From contig CANRLR010000002.1 in assembly GCA_947631505.1 (NCBI GenBank), positions 1 through 64,000 on the forward strand: a stretch of 64,000 nucleotides of DNA, in the 5' to 3' direction. Below are positions 1 through 7,198 of this stretch, piece by piece; position 1 is the stretch's first letter, and each line of letters opens with the position of its first letter. A program made the translations under genes and the position numbers. The notes under the pieces are model-generated. The model did not search any database. It was not told the origin of the DNA and saw only the letters and a program-made list of their open reading frames with translations. Source of the stretch: an uncultured Lachnospiraceae bacterium (lineage in GTDB: Bacteria > Bacillota > Clostridia > Lachnospirales > Lachnospiraceae).

Positions 1-32
1 GCAAGCTCACCCCATACAAATTTAGTGTTTTC

Positions 33-111
33 AAGGGTTAGAGCAATTTACAGTAACAAAATATAACAGTTGTTAAATCCCTTAGATTTTGTGAAAATCC
101 AATCGGAATTT
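33..111 (+). repeat. 79-bp direct repeat, copy A1
   Basis: Non-coding 79-base sequence that matches 4338-4416 with four differences by eye. It begins AAGGGTTAGAGC and ends CCAATCGGAATTT, about 16 bases before the start codon of the DHFR-like gene. The end of the repeat runs into that gene's ribosome binding region (GATGAGGT). No inverted terminal structure or nearby recombinase is seen. It may be a recombination or insertion junction; that role is inferred. Confidence 0.85.
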
Positions 112-127
112 GATGAGGTAAAATAAT

Positions 128-658
128 ATGAGAAAAATTGTTCTATTTATTGCAATGAGCCTTGACGGATACATTGCAGATAGCAATGGCGGAGTTGGAT
201 GGTTAAATGGACATGGTTCTGATAGTGAAAATCTTGATGTATATTCCGAATTTGTGAAAGACATTGATACGATTTTAATGGGGTGGAACACATACTATCA
301 AGTTGCTACGGAACTTTCACCAACAGAATGGATATACAACGATTTTATCACTTATGTAATTACGCATAATGAGGGAAATTCCACAGACAAAATCCGCTTT
401 ACCAACGAAAATCCTATTGACTTGTTGACAAAGTTAAAATCAGAGACCGGAAAAAATATCTGGATTTGTGGTGGAGCAAATTTGGTTCAGCAGTTAATTC
501 GTAGTGACTTGATTGACCAATACTATATTTCTGTTATTCCAACTCTTTTAGGCTCTGGTATTCGGCTGTTTGGAGGCATGGAAAAAGAAATAAAGCTGAA
601 ACTACTCAAAACACAAACCTATAATGGAATAACAGATTTGGTTTATACACGTAGATAA
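128..658 (+). CDS. Dihydrofolate reductase family protein (RibD C-terminal-like)
   Basis: A 176-aa cytosolic protein of the DHFR/RibD C-terminal fold, normally an NAD(P)H-dependent reductase. It opens with MRKIVLFIAMSLDGYIAD, the usual N-terminal strand and substrate loop, and has the nucleotide-binding GGANLVQQL segment near residues 116-124 and the ending VIPTLLGSGIRLFGG. Length is typical. The ATG follows a GATGAGGT ribosome site fused to the end of repeat A1. It is followed 23 bases later by a GNAT gene on the same strand. Substrate cannot be told from sequence; true folate reductase activity is not implied by the family. Confidence 0.9.
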   Translation: MRKIVLFIAMSLDGYIADSNGGVGWLNGHGSDSENLDVYSEFVKDIDTILMGWNTYYQVATELSPTEWIYNDFITYVITHNEGNSTDKIRFTNENPIDLLTKLKSETGKNIWICGGANLVQQLIRSDLIDQYYISVIPTLLGSGIRLFGGMEKEIKLKLLKTQTYNGITDLVYTRR

Positions 659-681
659 CTTCAAATTTATGGAGTAAAATT

Positions 682-1134
682 ATGAGAGAGTACAAATATA
701 TTACTTTAAGAGAAAAACCGCAATTAAAGAATAGAGCCGCCGAGTGGTTTCATAGTAAATGGGGTGTACCACAAGAAGCCTATCTTGAATGTATGGAATC
801 TTATCTGAATAGTGAAAACGAATATGGTTGGTTTCTTTGCCTAGATGATGATAAAATTATAGGAGGATTGGGAGTAATCGAAAATGATTTTCATGATAGA
901 AAAGACCTTGCTCCTAATGTCTGTGCAGTATATACAGAAAAGGAATATCGTTGCAAAGGAATTGCAGGACATCTGCTTGATATGGTTGTGGATGATTTGA
1001 AATCCAAAGATATAACGCCAATTTATTTAATTACTGACCATACGAGTTTTTATGAGAGATACGGATGGGAATTTTTATGTATGGTTCAAGGTAATGATGA
1101 GCCTGATATGACAAGAATGTATATTCACAGATAA
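682..1134 (+). CDS. GNAT family N-acetyltransferase
   Basis: A 150-aa protein with the GNAT fold. The acetyl-CoA binding segment is around residues 92-103 (YRCKGIAGHLLD, the R-x-x-G-x-A/G-x-x-L pattern), and motif B is the C-terminal FYERYGWEF. Upstream GGAG spaced seven bases from the ATG supports the start. It probably shares a transcript with the preceding DHFR-like gene (23-base gap). The acceptor substrate is unknown. This is the first of nine GNAT loci in the first 29 kb. Confidence 0.88.
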   Translation: MREYKYITLREKPQLKNRAAEWFHSKWGVPQEAYLECMESYLNSENEYGWFLCLDDDKIIGGLGVIENDFHDRKDLAPNVCAVYTEKEYRCKGIAGHLLDMVVDDLKSKDITPIYLITDHTSFYERYGWEFLCMVQGNDEPDMTRMYIHR

Positions 1135-1157
1135 TTTCGTGTTTGGGGAGGTTGACT

Positions 1158-1526
1158 ATGATAGCTATTATAGGAGCAAGTGTCTTTTCAATAGTAATTG
1201 TATTATCATTTCTTATAATTTGTGGTTTGCCATTAGGAGAGTTGACAATGGGAGGGCAATATAAAGTTTTCCCTAAGAAACTAAGGATTATTTTGGTATC
1301 ACAGCTTATTTTACAGATATTTTTTGTGGTTATAATATTGCAAATGGGAAGATTTATACCATTATGGTTTTCAGAGAGCACAACAAAAATAATCTGTATT
1401 GTCATGGCGGTATATCTCTCATTAAATACGGTTATGAATTTTATTTCCAAAAGCAGAAAAGAAAGGTATATAATGACACCACTTTCTGCAATTACAGCAG
1501 TATGTTTTTGGATGACTGCACTGTAA
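1158..1526 (+). CDS. Small four-helix membrane protein, unknown function
   Basis: A 122-aa hydrophobic protein with about four predicted membrane spans (residues roughly 1-25, 45-65, 75-95 and 105-122). An in-frame TTG lies 15 bases upstream, but the ATG at 1158 is preferred because GGGGAGG sits just before it. No catalytic motif is visible and I do not recognise the family with confidence. It lies 23 bases after the GNAT gene on the same strand and is followed by repeat B1. Confidence 0.7.
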   Translation: MIAIIGASVFSIVIVLSFLIICGLPLGELTMGGQYKVFPKKLRIILVSQLILQIFFVVIILQMGRFIPLWFSESTTKIICIVMAVYLSLNTVMNFISKSRKERYIMTPLSAITAVCFWMTAL

Positions 1527-1534
1527 ATAATTAT

Positions 1535-1592
1535 ACAACTTTCAGTTTACCGAGGAGTAAAGCTGAACAATAATCGGGAGCTGTAGAGGTGA
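1535..1592 (+). repeat. 58-bp imperfect direct repeat, copy B1
   Basis: Starts nine bases after the stop of the membrane protein gene and runs into the ribosome binding site (GAGGTGA) of the hydrolase gene. It matches 5867-5924 at roughly 80 percent by eye, sharing the blocks CGAGGAGTAAA, CTGAA and AATCGG. Like repeat A it ends immediately before a start codon. Function unknown. Confidence 0.75.
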
Positions 1593-1596
1593 TATT

Positions 1597-2232
1597 GTGA
1601 AAAAGGTAATTTTATATATCCATGGAAAGGGTGGAAGCTATTTAGAAGCAGAACGGTACAAGAAAAATTGTTTGGGCTTTGATATTATCGGGATAGACTA
1701 CAATGTCTATCTTCCATGGATCGTGCAAAATCAAATTAAGACGGTTTATGATAAAGCTCATGAAAGATATGATTATGTCTATGTGATTGCAAATAGTATA
1801 GGTGCTTACTTTACAATGCATACATTGCAAAATTGTGATATTGAAAGAGCATTGTTTATATCACCGATACTTGATATGGAACGACTTATACTTGATATGA
1901 TGAGTTGGGCGAATGTCACAGAAAAAGAACTTTATGAGAAAAAGGAAATTTCCACTGATTTTGGAGAAACTTTATCATGGAAATATCTATGTTATGTTAG
2001 AGAAAATCCCATATCATGGAATGTTCCTACGGAAATTTTGTATGCAGGAAATGATAATCTCACGTCACGTCAAACGGTTGATAGATTTGTTAATAATCAT
2101 AATTCAAACCTTACCGTAATGGAAAACGGAGAACATTGGTTTCATACAGAAGAACAGCTTGCTTTTTTGGATAACTGGATGAAAAAAGCAGTATTCAAAA
2201 AGAATGAAGATGGTGTAAAAGACACCGATTGA
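1597..2232 (+). CDS. Alpha/beta hydrolase
   Basis: A 211-aa alpha/beta-hydrolase fold protein. HGKGG near residues 9-13 is the oxyanion-hole strand. ANSIG (residues about 64-68) is the nucleophile elbow, with Ser at the centre of an A-x-S-x-G variant of GxSxG. The acid is probably Asp in YAGNDN, and the His is in ENGEHWFH near the C-terminus, so the triad appears complete. Translation starts at GTG behind an AGAGGTGA site supplied by repeat B1. No signal peptide. Substrate unknown. Confidence 0.85.
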   Translation: MKKVILYIHGKGGSYLEAERYKKNCLGFDIIGIDYNVYLPWIVQNQIKTVYDKAHERYDYVYVIANSIGAYFTMHTLQNCDIERALFISPILDMERLILDMMSWANVTEKELYEKKEISTDFGETLSWKYLCYVRENPISWNVPTEILYAGNDNLTSRQTVDRFVNNHNSNLTVMENGEHWFHTEEQLAFLDNWMKKAVFKKNEDGVKDTD

Positions 2233-2282
2233 GTTGAAAAAATATATGTTGTGATAAGATATTTATAATGGAGGAATACGTA

Positions 2283-2369
2283 ATGGCTTTCAAATTAGAC
2301 AGTGTTGTGCCTTGGGGCAGAAATCTGGAAGAATATAAGTTGATGTTTGGATTAGATGACAGTGATATG
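2283..2369 (+). pseudogene. N-terminal stub of a SAM-dependent methyltransferase
   Basis: Behind a good GGAGG site, the ATG at 2283 opens MAFKLDSVVPWGRN followed by EEYKLMFGLDDSDM. From memory this is the characteristic start of a Firmicute class I methyltransferase family. After about 29 residues the similarity stops abruptly, and the frame runs on to 2474 only because it reads antisense into the end of the neighbouring GNAT pseudogene. No SAM-binding motif remains, so this is a deletion remnant. The stub would produce a non-functional peptide of about 63 residues. Confidence 0.7.
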
Positions 2370-2376
2370 TCTCGAC

Positions 2377-2403
2377 AGAGGGGCAAGATAATAGAGCCCC
2401 TCT
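2377..2403 (-). terminator. Hairpin at the end of the GNAT pseudogene
   Basis: Perfect 8-bp inverted repeat AGAGGGGC / GCCCCTCT around an 11-base loop, about 25 bases past the stop of the minus-strand GNAT pseudogene. No long T-tract follows on either strand, so termination is likely but weakly supported. Confidence 0.45.
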
Positions 2404-2427
2404 TCTTTGACAGATCATCATATTTTC

Positions 2428-3306
2428 TTAATCAGCTTTTTTCTCCCAAAAAGTCCAATGAATCAAAGGCTTGAAACCTATCTTTTCATAAAATGTATTA
2501 CCACCGCCAGTCATATGTGTTGCGCCTAAGGGTTTAAGCTTGCGGTAATGCTCTGAAAGTGCCGCCGCTGCCAAGCCTTTCTTTCGATATTTTGGAATAG
2601 TACATAGTGGTTCCATATAAGCGAGATGATTTTCTGGCGTCCACCACATACCTGCATAACAGACATACTCCCCCTCGTCATTTTCAATGACAATCGAATC
2701 CTCTGGATTCATGTGCGGTGCCATTAACATATAATATCCATGCTCAGCATCGCCATCCCAAGGACCTTCCTCTTTTTCATGGTCAAAACCTTTTCAACAG
2801 CATTCCGCTATTTTTTCTACGGAGAGCTTTTTAGACTCCACGAAATGAAATCCATCCGGCAACGAATAATTAAGTGATTGTTCAAAGTCGAAGACTTTCT
2901 CTATATAGCCAGAAGATTGTTGGAAACCAATTTTTGCTGCTGCTTCTTTAACTGCATTTTGCCCATCAAAAATCACAAATCTGAGATGACCATCTACACG
3001 TGGCATAAATGAAACTGCATACATAACCATCTCATCCGCCAACTTCTCATAGCCCGGACGCAGACTGAAATACACATCATTTACAGGATTTTCATAAAAG
3101 ACAAGACCTACTATACGTCCATTATCCTCCCAAAGTTTCCAGCGATGTACTAAAGATTTATCCATCCAGTCACTAGAGAGTGCATATTCCAAAAACGGAG
3201 CAGGAACACCATTTCTCCAATCTTTTTCATATACCTCAATCATAAACTGATAAACATCCATAAAATCACATAAAACTCTAAAGTTTCTTGAAATTATTTT
3301 AGTCAT
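2428..3306 (-). pseudogene. GNAT acetyltransferase interrupted by an in-frame TGA
   Basis: Two minus-strand segments, MTKIISRNF... (3306 down to 2797) and the C-terminal GNAT half (MLMAPHMN... to 2428), lie in exactly the same frame. They are separated only by a TGA at 2796-2794, followed by KGFDHEKEEGPWDG. Without the stop the product would be 292 aa with a normal GNAT core (IPKYRKKGLAAAAL, FYEKIGF). Relatives usually carry Trp before KGFDHE (recalled, not searched), so a TGG-to-TGA change is the simplest cause. The start at 3306 has AGGAGG in front. The 5' part could still yield a 170-aa fragment without the acetyl-CoA motif. Confidence 0.8.
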
Positions 3307-3433
3307 AAACACATCCTCCTCATACATAATATACGTTATTATAAGAAAAATATTATGTACAGGCAAGTAGTAAGAATAGTTATAATCAATATTACCACAA
3401 AAAGACGCCTGCTTACGCAAGCGTCCTTTGATG

Positions 3434-3691
3434 TTATCCGTATATTATTTTTTTTAATGTGCTATGTGCCAGCCCGTATTGCTTCGACAGTGCATCTATG
3501 GAATATCCATTTTCATAAAGAAACTGTATTTCCTTATTCCTTTTTTGATAAAATTCACGTGAACCACTGACTGAACCCCATTCCTTTTTGGTTGATGTTT
3601 TGGGAATATATAACACATCTCCATCAATGTACGTTTGAATCTCTTTTAATAATTCCTTTGGAAGTATTTCTGCTGCATTTGTATATTTCAT
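3434..3691 (-). CDS. CD3324-like small HTH protein
   Basis: An 85-aa protein resembling the CD3324 family (recalled by pattern). The N-terminal part (MKYTNAAEILPKELLKEIQ, YIDGDVLYIPK) is followed by a C-terminal helix-turn-helix (SIDALSKQYGLAHSTLKKIIYG), suggesting DNA binding. The start has TAAGGAGCGG upstream. Its 5' leader (3692-3860) contains a short ORF and competing hairpins, listed separately, so expression may be controlled after transcription starts. It points away from the GNAT pseudogene, which lies downstream on the same strand. Confidence 0.75.
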   Translation of the reverse strand: MKYTNAAEILPKELLKEIQTYIDGDVLYIPKTSTKKEWGSVSGSREFYQKRNKEIQFLYENGYSIDALSKQYGLAHSTLKKIIYG

Positions 3692-3735
3692 TCTTACCGC
3701 TCCTTATTTATTTTTTATAAATAAAGTGCAGATAC

Positions 3736-3797
3736 AGCAGAACATATAGTGTTATTCGCCCATGCAGATTGCTATATGTCTGCTATTCTGCATGGGC
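3736..3797 (-). promoter_or_regulatory. Mutually exclusive hairpins in the leader of the CD3324-like gene
   Basis: Four complementary segments are interleaved. 3736-3749 (AGCAGAACATATAG) pairs with 3772-3784 (13 bp, one bulge), and 3758-3768 (GCCCATGCAGA) pairs perfectly with 3787-3797 (11 bp). The order is A-B-A'-B', so both stems can form only as a pseudoknot; otherwise they compete. On the minus strand, B' overlaps the end of a small leader ORF. This arrangement is typical of translation-coupled attenuation. No T-tract follows, so the controlled step is unknown. Confidence 0.6.
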
Positions 3798-3848
3798 AAA
3801 GGTGCTCTTGTCCCCATTTTGATATAATGCTCGAATTTTTCTTTTCAT
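3783..3848 (-). other. Candidate 21-codon leader ORF
   Basis: Minus-strand ATG at 3848 behind GGAG (spacing nine) encodes MKRKIRALYQNGDKSTFAHA plus a final Glu, then TAG. The last codons lie inside the hairpin arm 3787-3797. An alternative ATG at 3855 gives a different 27-codon peptide, but with its SD too close. A plausible -10 (TATAAT, minus strand, 3917-3912) lies about 60 bases upstream. It looks like a regulatory leader peptide of the kind found before inducible antibiotic-response genes; this is inference. Confidence 0.45.
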
Positions 3849-3944
3849 AGAACATTGCTCCTTTCAACTTTTCTTTGATACCAATGCACATATATGTCTA
3901 TACACAAACACATTATATCATAAATTTCTACATTTTACATAAGT

Positions 3945-4184
3945 TTACCATAATTCCAAACTATCCTCCGCATCAACCCACATTTGCAAGTTACCGTCAA
4001 GGGCTAATCGGGCATGCTCAAGTGGTTCTTCTATTGCCAGTGCATCTAAAGCACATTGAGGGCAGAGAGTTGTCCGTAATCTTTCTTCTGCTACATTACA
4101 GTCAATCCGAAGAAGATATCCATCAAAGGTGGTTACATCAACACTATTGTGATACATATTATATTTTGCATATATGAATTTCAT
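3945..4184 (-). CDS. Small conserved protein (DUF6061-like)
   Basis: A 79-aa acidic protein, MKFIYAKYNMYHNSVDVTTF followed by DGYLLRIDCNVAEE and a C-terminal LALDGNLQMWVDAEDSLELW-type ending. I recall near-identical small proteins in clostridial mobile elements, often annotated DUF6061, but no function is known. It is upstream of, and co-directional with, the leader/CD3324-like unit. It may be a passenger of a former integrative element. Confidence 0.6.
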   Translation of the reverse strand: MKFIYAKYNMYHNSVDVTTFDGYLLRIDCNVAEERLRTTLCPQCALDALAIEEPLEHARLALDGNLQMWVDAEDSLELW

Positions 4185-4337
4185 ATCTTATCTGCCCCTT
4201 CTTTACTAATTGAATTTTCGGAGAAATTAAGAAAGCATTTCAATCAGTTCTTTTTGCCTGATTTATTTTGTGTTATAATTTGTTACAGATTTTCCTTTTC
4301 CTTATTTTTGCCCGTATGAGTTTGTAACAGCAGGAGA

Positions 4338-4416
4338 AAGGGTTAGAGCAATTTACGGTAACAAAATATAATAGTTATTAAATCCCTTAGATTTTGTGAA
4401 AACCCAATCGGAATTT
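4338..4416 (+). repeat. 79-bp direct repeat, copy A2
   Basis: Second copy of repeat A (see 33-111), with about four mismatches. It lies in a 423-base gene-free stretch (4185-4607). The rest of that stretch holds AT-rich sequence, including a possible -10 (TATAAT at 4275-4280), and nothing else I can name. Unlike A1, it is not immediately before a start codon: about 190 bases separate it from the next GNAT. Confidence 0.85.
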
Positions 4417-4607
4417 TTATAGCAAATCTCAAACAAAATAGTTTAAGATATAGAGTGAACTTGCCGATATAGGACATAGGATGGATTCTAAGGGAATTGT
4501 AATTGGACAGGAAATATATCTCAAAGAATAGTGTATATTACATAAATCAAATTTTGAAGAGATTAGAAACTCTGAAATTGAATTATACAAGTTATAGGAA
4601 GGAAGAA

Positions 4608-5108
4608 ATGATAGAGATTAAAGCGGTAAATCATGACAATTGGATGGAGTGCATAGAACTGGAGGTAAATGATGCACAGCGTCAGTTTGTGAATCCGAAT
4701 ATATTTAGCCTGGCAGAAGCATATGCGCATTCAGATGCTAATGCAAAGGATGCAGAAGAATATTATAGATGCATACCATTTGCTATATACAGTGAAAATA
4801 ATATGGTTGGATTTGCTATGATCACATATGAAAAAGAATGTGATTTTGATGATAAGCCTACATACGAAATATATAGAATAATGATTGATAAAAGGTATCA
4901 GGGAAATGGGTATGGGAGACAAGCAATAGAATTACTTATCAACTATATAAAAACATTTCCATATGGACAGGTGGATGTAATAACAGTTGAGTGGCATCCT
5001 GATAATGTAGTATCAGAAAAAATATTTTTAGGGTATGGATTTTCTAAAGTTGGAAATGAAGAAGATGGCGCTGTTGTTGCAAGGCTTGCTATAAATAGAG
5101 CGCCGTAA
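4608..5108 (+). CDS. GNAT acetyltransferase (diamine/spermidine-type)
   Basis: A 166-aa protein resembling BltD/PaiA-like polyamine acetyltransferases. It starts MIEIKAVNHDNWMECIELEV, has an FVNPN block near residue 32, motif A YQGNGYGRQAIELL and the ending VSEKIFLGYGFSKVG. The frame is open back to 4503, but the ATG at 4608 has AGGAAGGAAG in front and matches where the fold begins. The polyamine assignment is by resemblance only. Confidence 0.85.
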   Translation: MIEIKAVNHDNWMECIELEVNDAQRQFVNPNIFSLAEAYAHSDANAKDAEEYYRCIPFAIYSENNMVGFAMITYEKECDFDDKPTYEIYRIMIDKRYQGNGYGRQAIELLINYIKTFPYGQVDVITVEWHPDNVVSEKIFLGYGFSKVGNEEDGAVVARLAINRAP

Positions 5109-5209
5109 AGGGAAAATCTGGGGCGTGACCGAAATTTACATGATATTGTGAATGTAGTTGGTATTTTCCATCAGTTAGAGAATTATCAAAGAAAGATGTA
5201 GGTGAGGTA

Positions 5210-5810
5210 ATGGATATTTCAATTAGAACCGAGCTGCAAAAGGATCATCGAAGAGTTGAAGAAATAACAAGAGCTGCATTTTCATATCCTGAAAGAATTG
5301 AAAGGGGTGGTATTGGATGCCCGTATGAACACTGGATGGTTCATGAGTTACGGAGGCAGGATGGTATCCCCCGAATTAAGTTTAGTTGCGGAAGTTGATA
5401 ATATTGTTATTGGACATATTATCTGTAGCAAAGCAGAGGTGAGAACTTTCGATAGTATTATTCCTGTTTTGAATTTTGGACCGCTTAGTGTATTGCCTGA
5501 GTATCAACGGAAAGGTGTTGGAAAAGCACTCATCAAGAGTATGATATGTAAGGCGGCTGAATTGGGATTTGGGGCAATTTTGTTTTTTGGAAGACCAGAG
5601 TATTATCCTCAATTTGGGTTCAAAGAGGCTTCTGCATGGCAGATTACCGATTCGGATGGGTATAGTTATCCGGCATTTATGGGAATGGAACTTATTTCTG
5701 GTTATCTATCATATGCAAAGGGTGGAAAATATTATGAATCGGATATTTATGATGATAGCCTTAATCGTAATAAAGTAAAAGACTTTGATATGGAATTCTT
5801 GCTCCGATAA
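5210..5810 (+). pseudogene. GNAT acetyltransferase (YhbS-like) frameshifted at a C5 tract
   Basis: The first 54 codons (MDISIRTELQKDHRRVEEIT...) stop matching at GIP. The remainder (ELSLVAEV... VLPEYQRKGVGKALI ... YYPQFGFKEA) lies one base on in another frame. The switch coincides with CCCCC at 5368-5372; removing one C restores a continuous protein of about 199 aa. It could be a real mutation, a slipping (phase-variable) tract, or a sequencing error. The full-length form resembles YhbS-type N-acetyltransferases. Confidence 0.85.
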
Positions 5811-5866
5811 TCGTTGCGGTTGTATTTTCATTTTATCATGGGTGGTTACCTTGTTAAATTAGAGCG

Positions 5867-5924
5867 ACAACTTCCAGTTCATCGAGGAGTAAAACTGAAT
5901 AAAAATCGGAATTTATGGAGGTGA
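5867..5924 (+). repeat. 58-bp imperfect direct repeat, copy B2
   Basis: Second copy of repeat B (see 1535-1592). It ends in the GGAGGTGA ribosome site of the SdpI-family gene, ten bases before its ATG. CAGTT and AACTG blocks inside it could form a weak hairpin. A further fragment of the same kind (GAAAAATCGG) precedes the gene stub at 6360. Confidence 0.75.
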
Positions 5925-5933
5925 GGGAAATAT

Positions 5934-6311
5934 ATGTGGTTTTGGTGGTTTATATTTGTTTGTGATTTACTTATTCCAATTCTAATGATAACTGCTGGTA
6001 ATATGATGTGGAAACATGCTCCTAAAAAAATCAATGGAATAATTGGTTATCGAACGGCACGTTCTATGAAGAATATAGACACATGGAATTTTGCACAGGA
6101 ACATTGTGGTAGGTTATGGTGGAAAATCGGCTGGATTATGTTGATACCGTCATTTGTTATCCACTTCCCTTTTTACCATAGTTCAGAGAATATGATTGGA
6201 ATCGTTGCGGCAATTCTATGCACAATACAATGTCTGGTTTTAGTATTAGCTATTTTCTCAACAGAACGAGCTTTAAAAAAAACATTTACCGAGGAGGGAG
6301 TAAAACGCTAA
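5934..6311 (+). CDS. SdpI family membrane protein
   Basis: A 125-aa protein with three predicted membrane spans (about residues 4-24, 68-86 and 91-110). It has the family signature between spans 1 and 2 (GYRTARSMKNIDTWNFAQE). In Bacillus, SdpI gives immunity to the SdpC toxin and controls SdpR; short homologues like this usually lack any partner, as here. The ATG follows GGAGGTGAGG from repeat B2. Immunity function is not demonstrated by sequence. Confidence 0.85.
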   Translation: MWFWWFIFVCDLLIPILMITAGNMMWKHAPKKINGIIGYRTARSMKNIDTWNFAQEHCGRLWWKIGWIMLIPSFVIHFPFYHSSENMIGIVAAILCTIQCLVLVLAIFSTERALKKTFTEEGVKR

Positions 6312-6359
6312 ATTCCTGTTTGATGGGATGGAAAAATCGGGTTTTAGGAAGGAGTTAAT

Positions 6360-6398
6360 ATGCAGCAAATATATTTACATGGTTTAGGACAAACTTAG
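6360..6398 (+). pseudogene. 12-codon stub of an alpha/beta hydrolase
   Basis: Behind AGGAAGGAG, the ATG at 6360 encodes MQQIYLHGLGQT and then TAG. HGLGQT is the usual first strand and oxyanion loop of a short alpha/beta hydrolase family, so the stub is best read as the start of a deleted gene. It could instead act as a leader peptide for the next gene, whose ATG is 18 bases downstream. Confidence 0.55.
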
Positions 6399-6415
6399 AG
6401 GAGTGCTTACGGGAT

Positions 6416-7083
6416 ATGAAGGAATACAACATAAAAATTGGTACAGCCTTTCTTTTGGTAGCTGCTTATTTTGGAGTTATGATTTTTTACATATTTTTAG
6501 ACGTGGCGGTTTGGAGGAAAGTTTTTCCTGATTTTTCAAACATAAAATAAATATTATTACTATAGCGATATGTATATGTGTTTTTGTCGTGTTTCTAAAA
6601 AGAAGGACAGGCTATCAAATGCAGTTGTTATCTAACATAGATTTTACAAGAATTATTTTAGCGATTGGATGTTCGGTTCTGTTTTTTCTATTATTAGATA
6701 AGTGCCTAGATCCAATTTTTGAGAGCATTTTCCCTCAAAGTGAACAAGATTATCAAGAAATGATACAAAGTTTAATCAAATCTCCAATGACAAGCTTGAT
6801 ACAGGTATGCGTGCTTGCTCCTATTGTTGAAGAAATACTTATGAGGGGAGTTGTTTTAGGTGGATTAAAAAAATCTTATGGATGTGTAACAGCTCTATTG
6901 ATTTCAGCTACACTTTTTGCATTTTTACACTTTAATATGGTGCAAACTTTGTCAGCGTTTGTATGTGGTATTGTTTTGGGCTTGCTCTATATAAAGAAAG
7001 ATTCTATATTTTGTTGTATGCTGGCACACTGTGGATATAATCTGATTTCCTATATTGTTATGATATATCCTCATATCAAATGA
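6416..7083 (+). pseudogene. CPBP intramembrane protease, one frameshift
   Basis: MKEYNIKIGTAFLLVAAYFG to SNIK (6416-6547) ends at TAA. The same protein continues in another frame as INIITIAICICVFVVFLKRR and a normal CPBP core. That core has EEILMRG (glutamate pair plus Arg, about residues 127-133 of the restored protein), LHFN, and a final AHCGYN histidine motif. A one-base loss in the A/T-rich stretch near 6535-6550 explains it. The downstream ORF alone (GTG at 6589) retains all three active-site motifs, so residual function is possible. Confidence 0.8.
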
Positions 7084-7198
7084 AAGGGATACAAATAGGT
7101 AATATGCGAAGATGATTAGCTATTCATTAAGAATGAGGTTTCATCAGACAAAATATGAAAATTATCGGTGTGCTTAATGTACGGATTGGAGATTTTAG

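Noticed and set aside
2794-2796. TGA as a recoded Trp codon
   Set aside because: TGA is used as the normal stop in many intact genes here (for example 2232, 5810 frame neighbours, 10259 and 24069), so genome-wide recoding is not credible; nonsense mutation is simpler.
33-7083. Chromosomal integron
   Set aside because: No IntI-type integrase is present, and I could not find paired RYYYAAC/GTTRRRY attC ends in repeats A or B; the cassette-like idea is kept only as a hypothesis.
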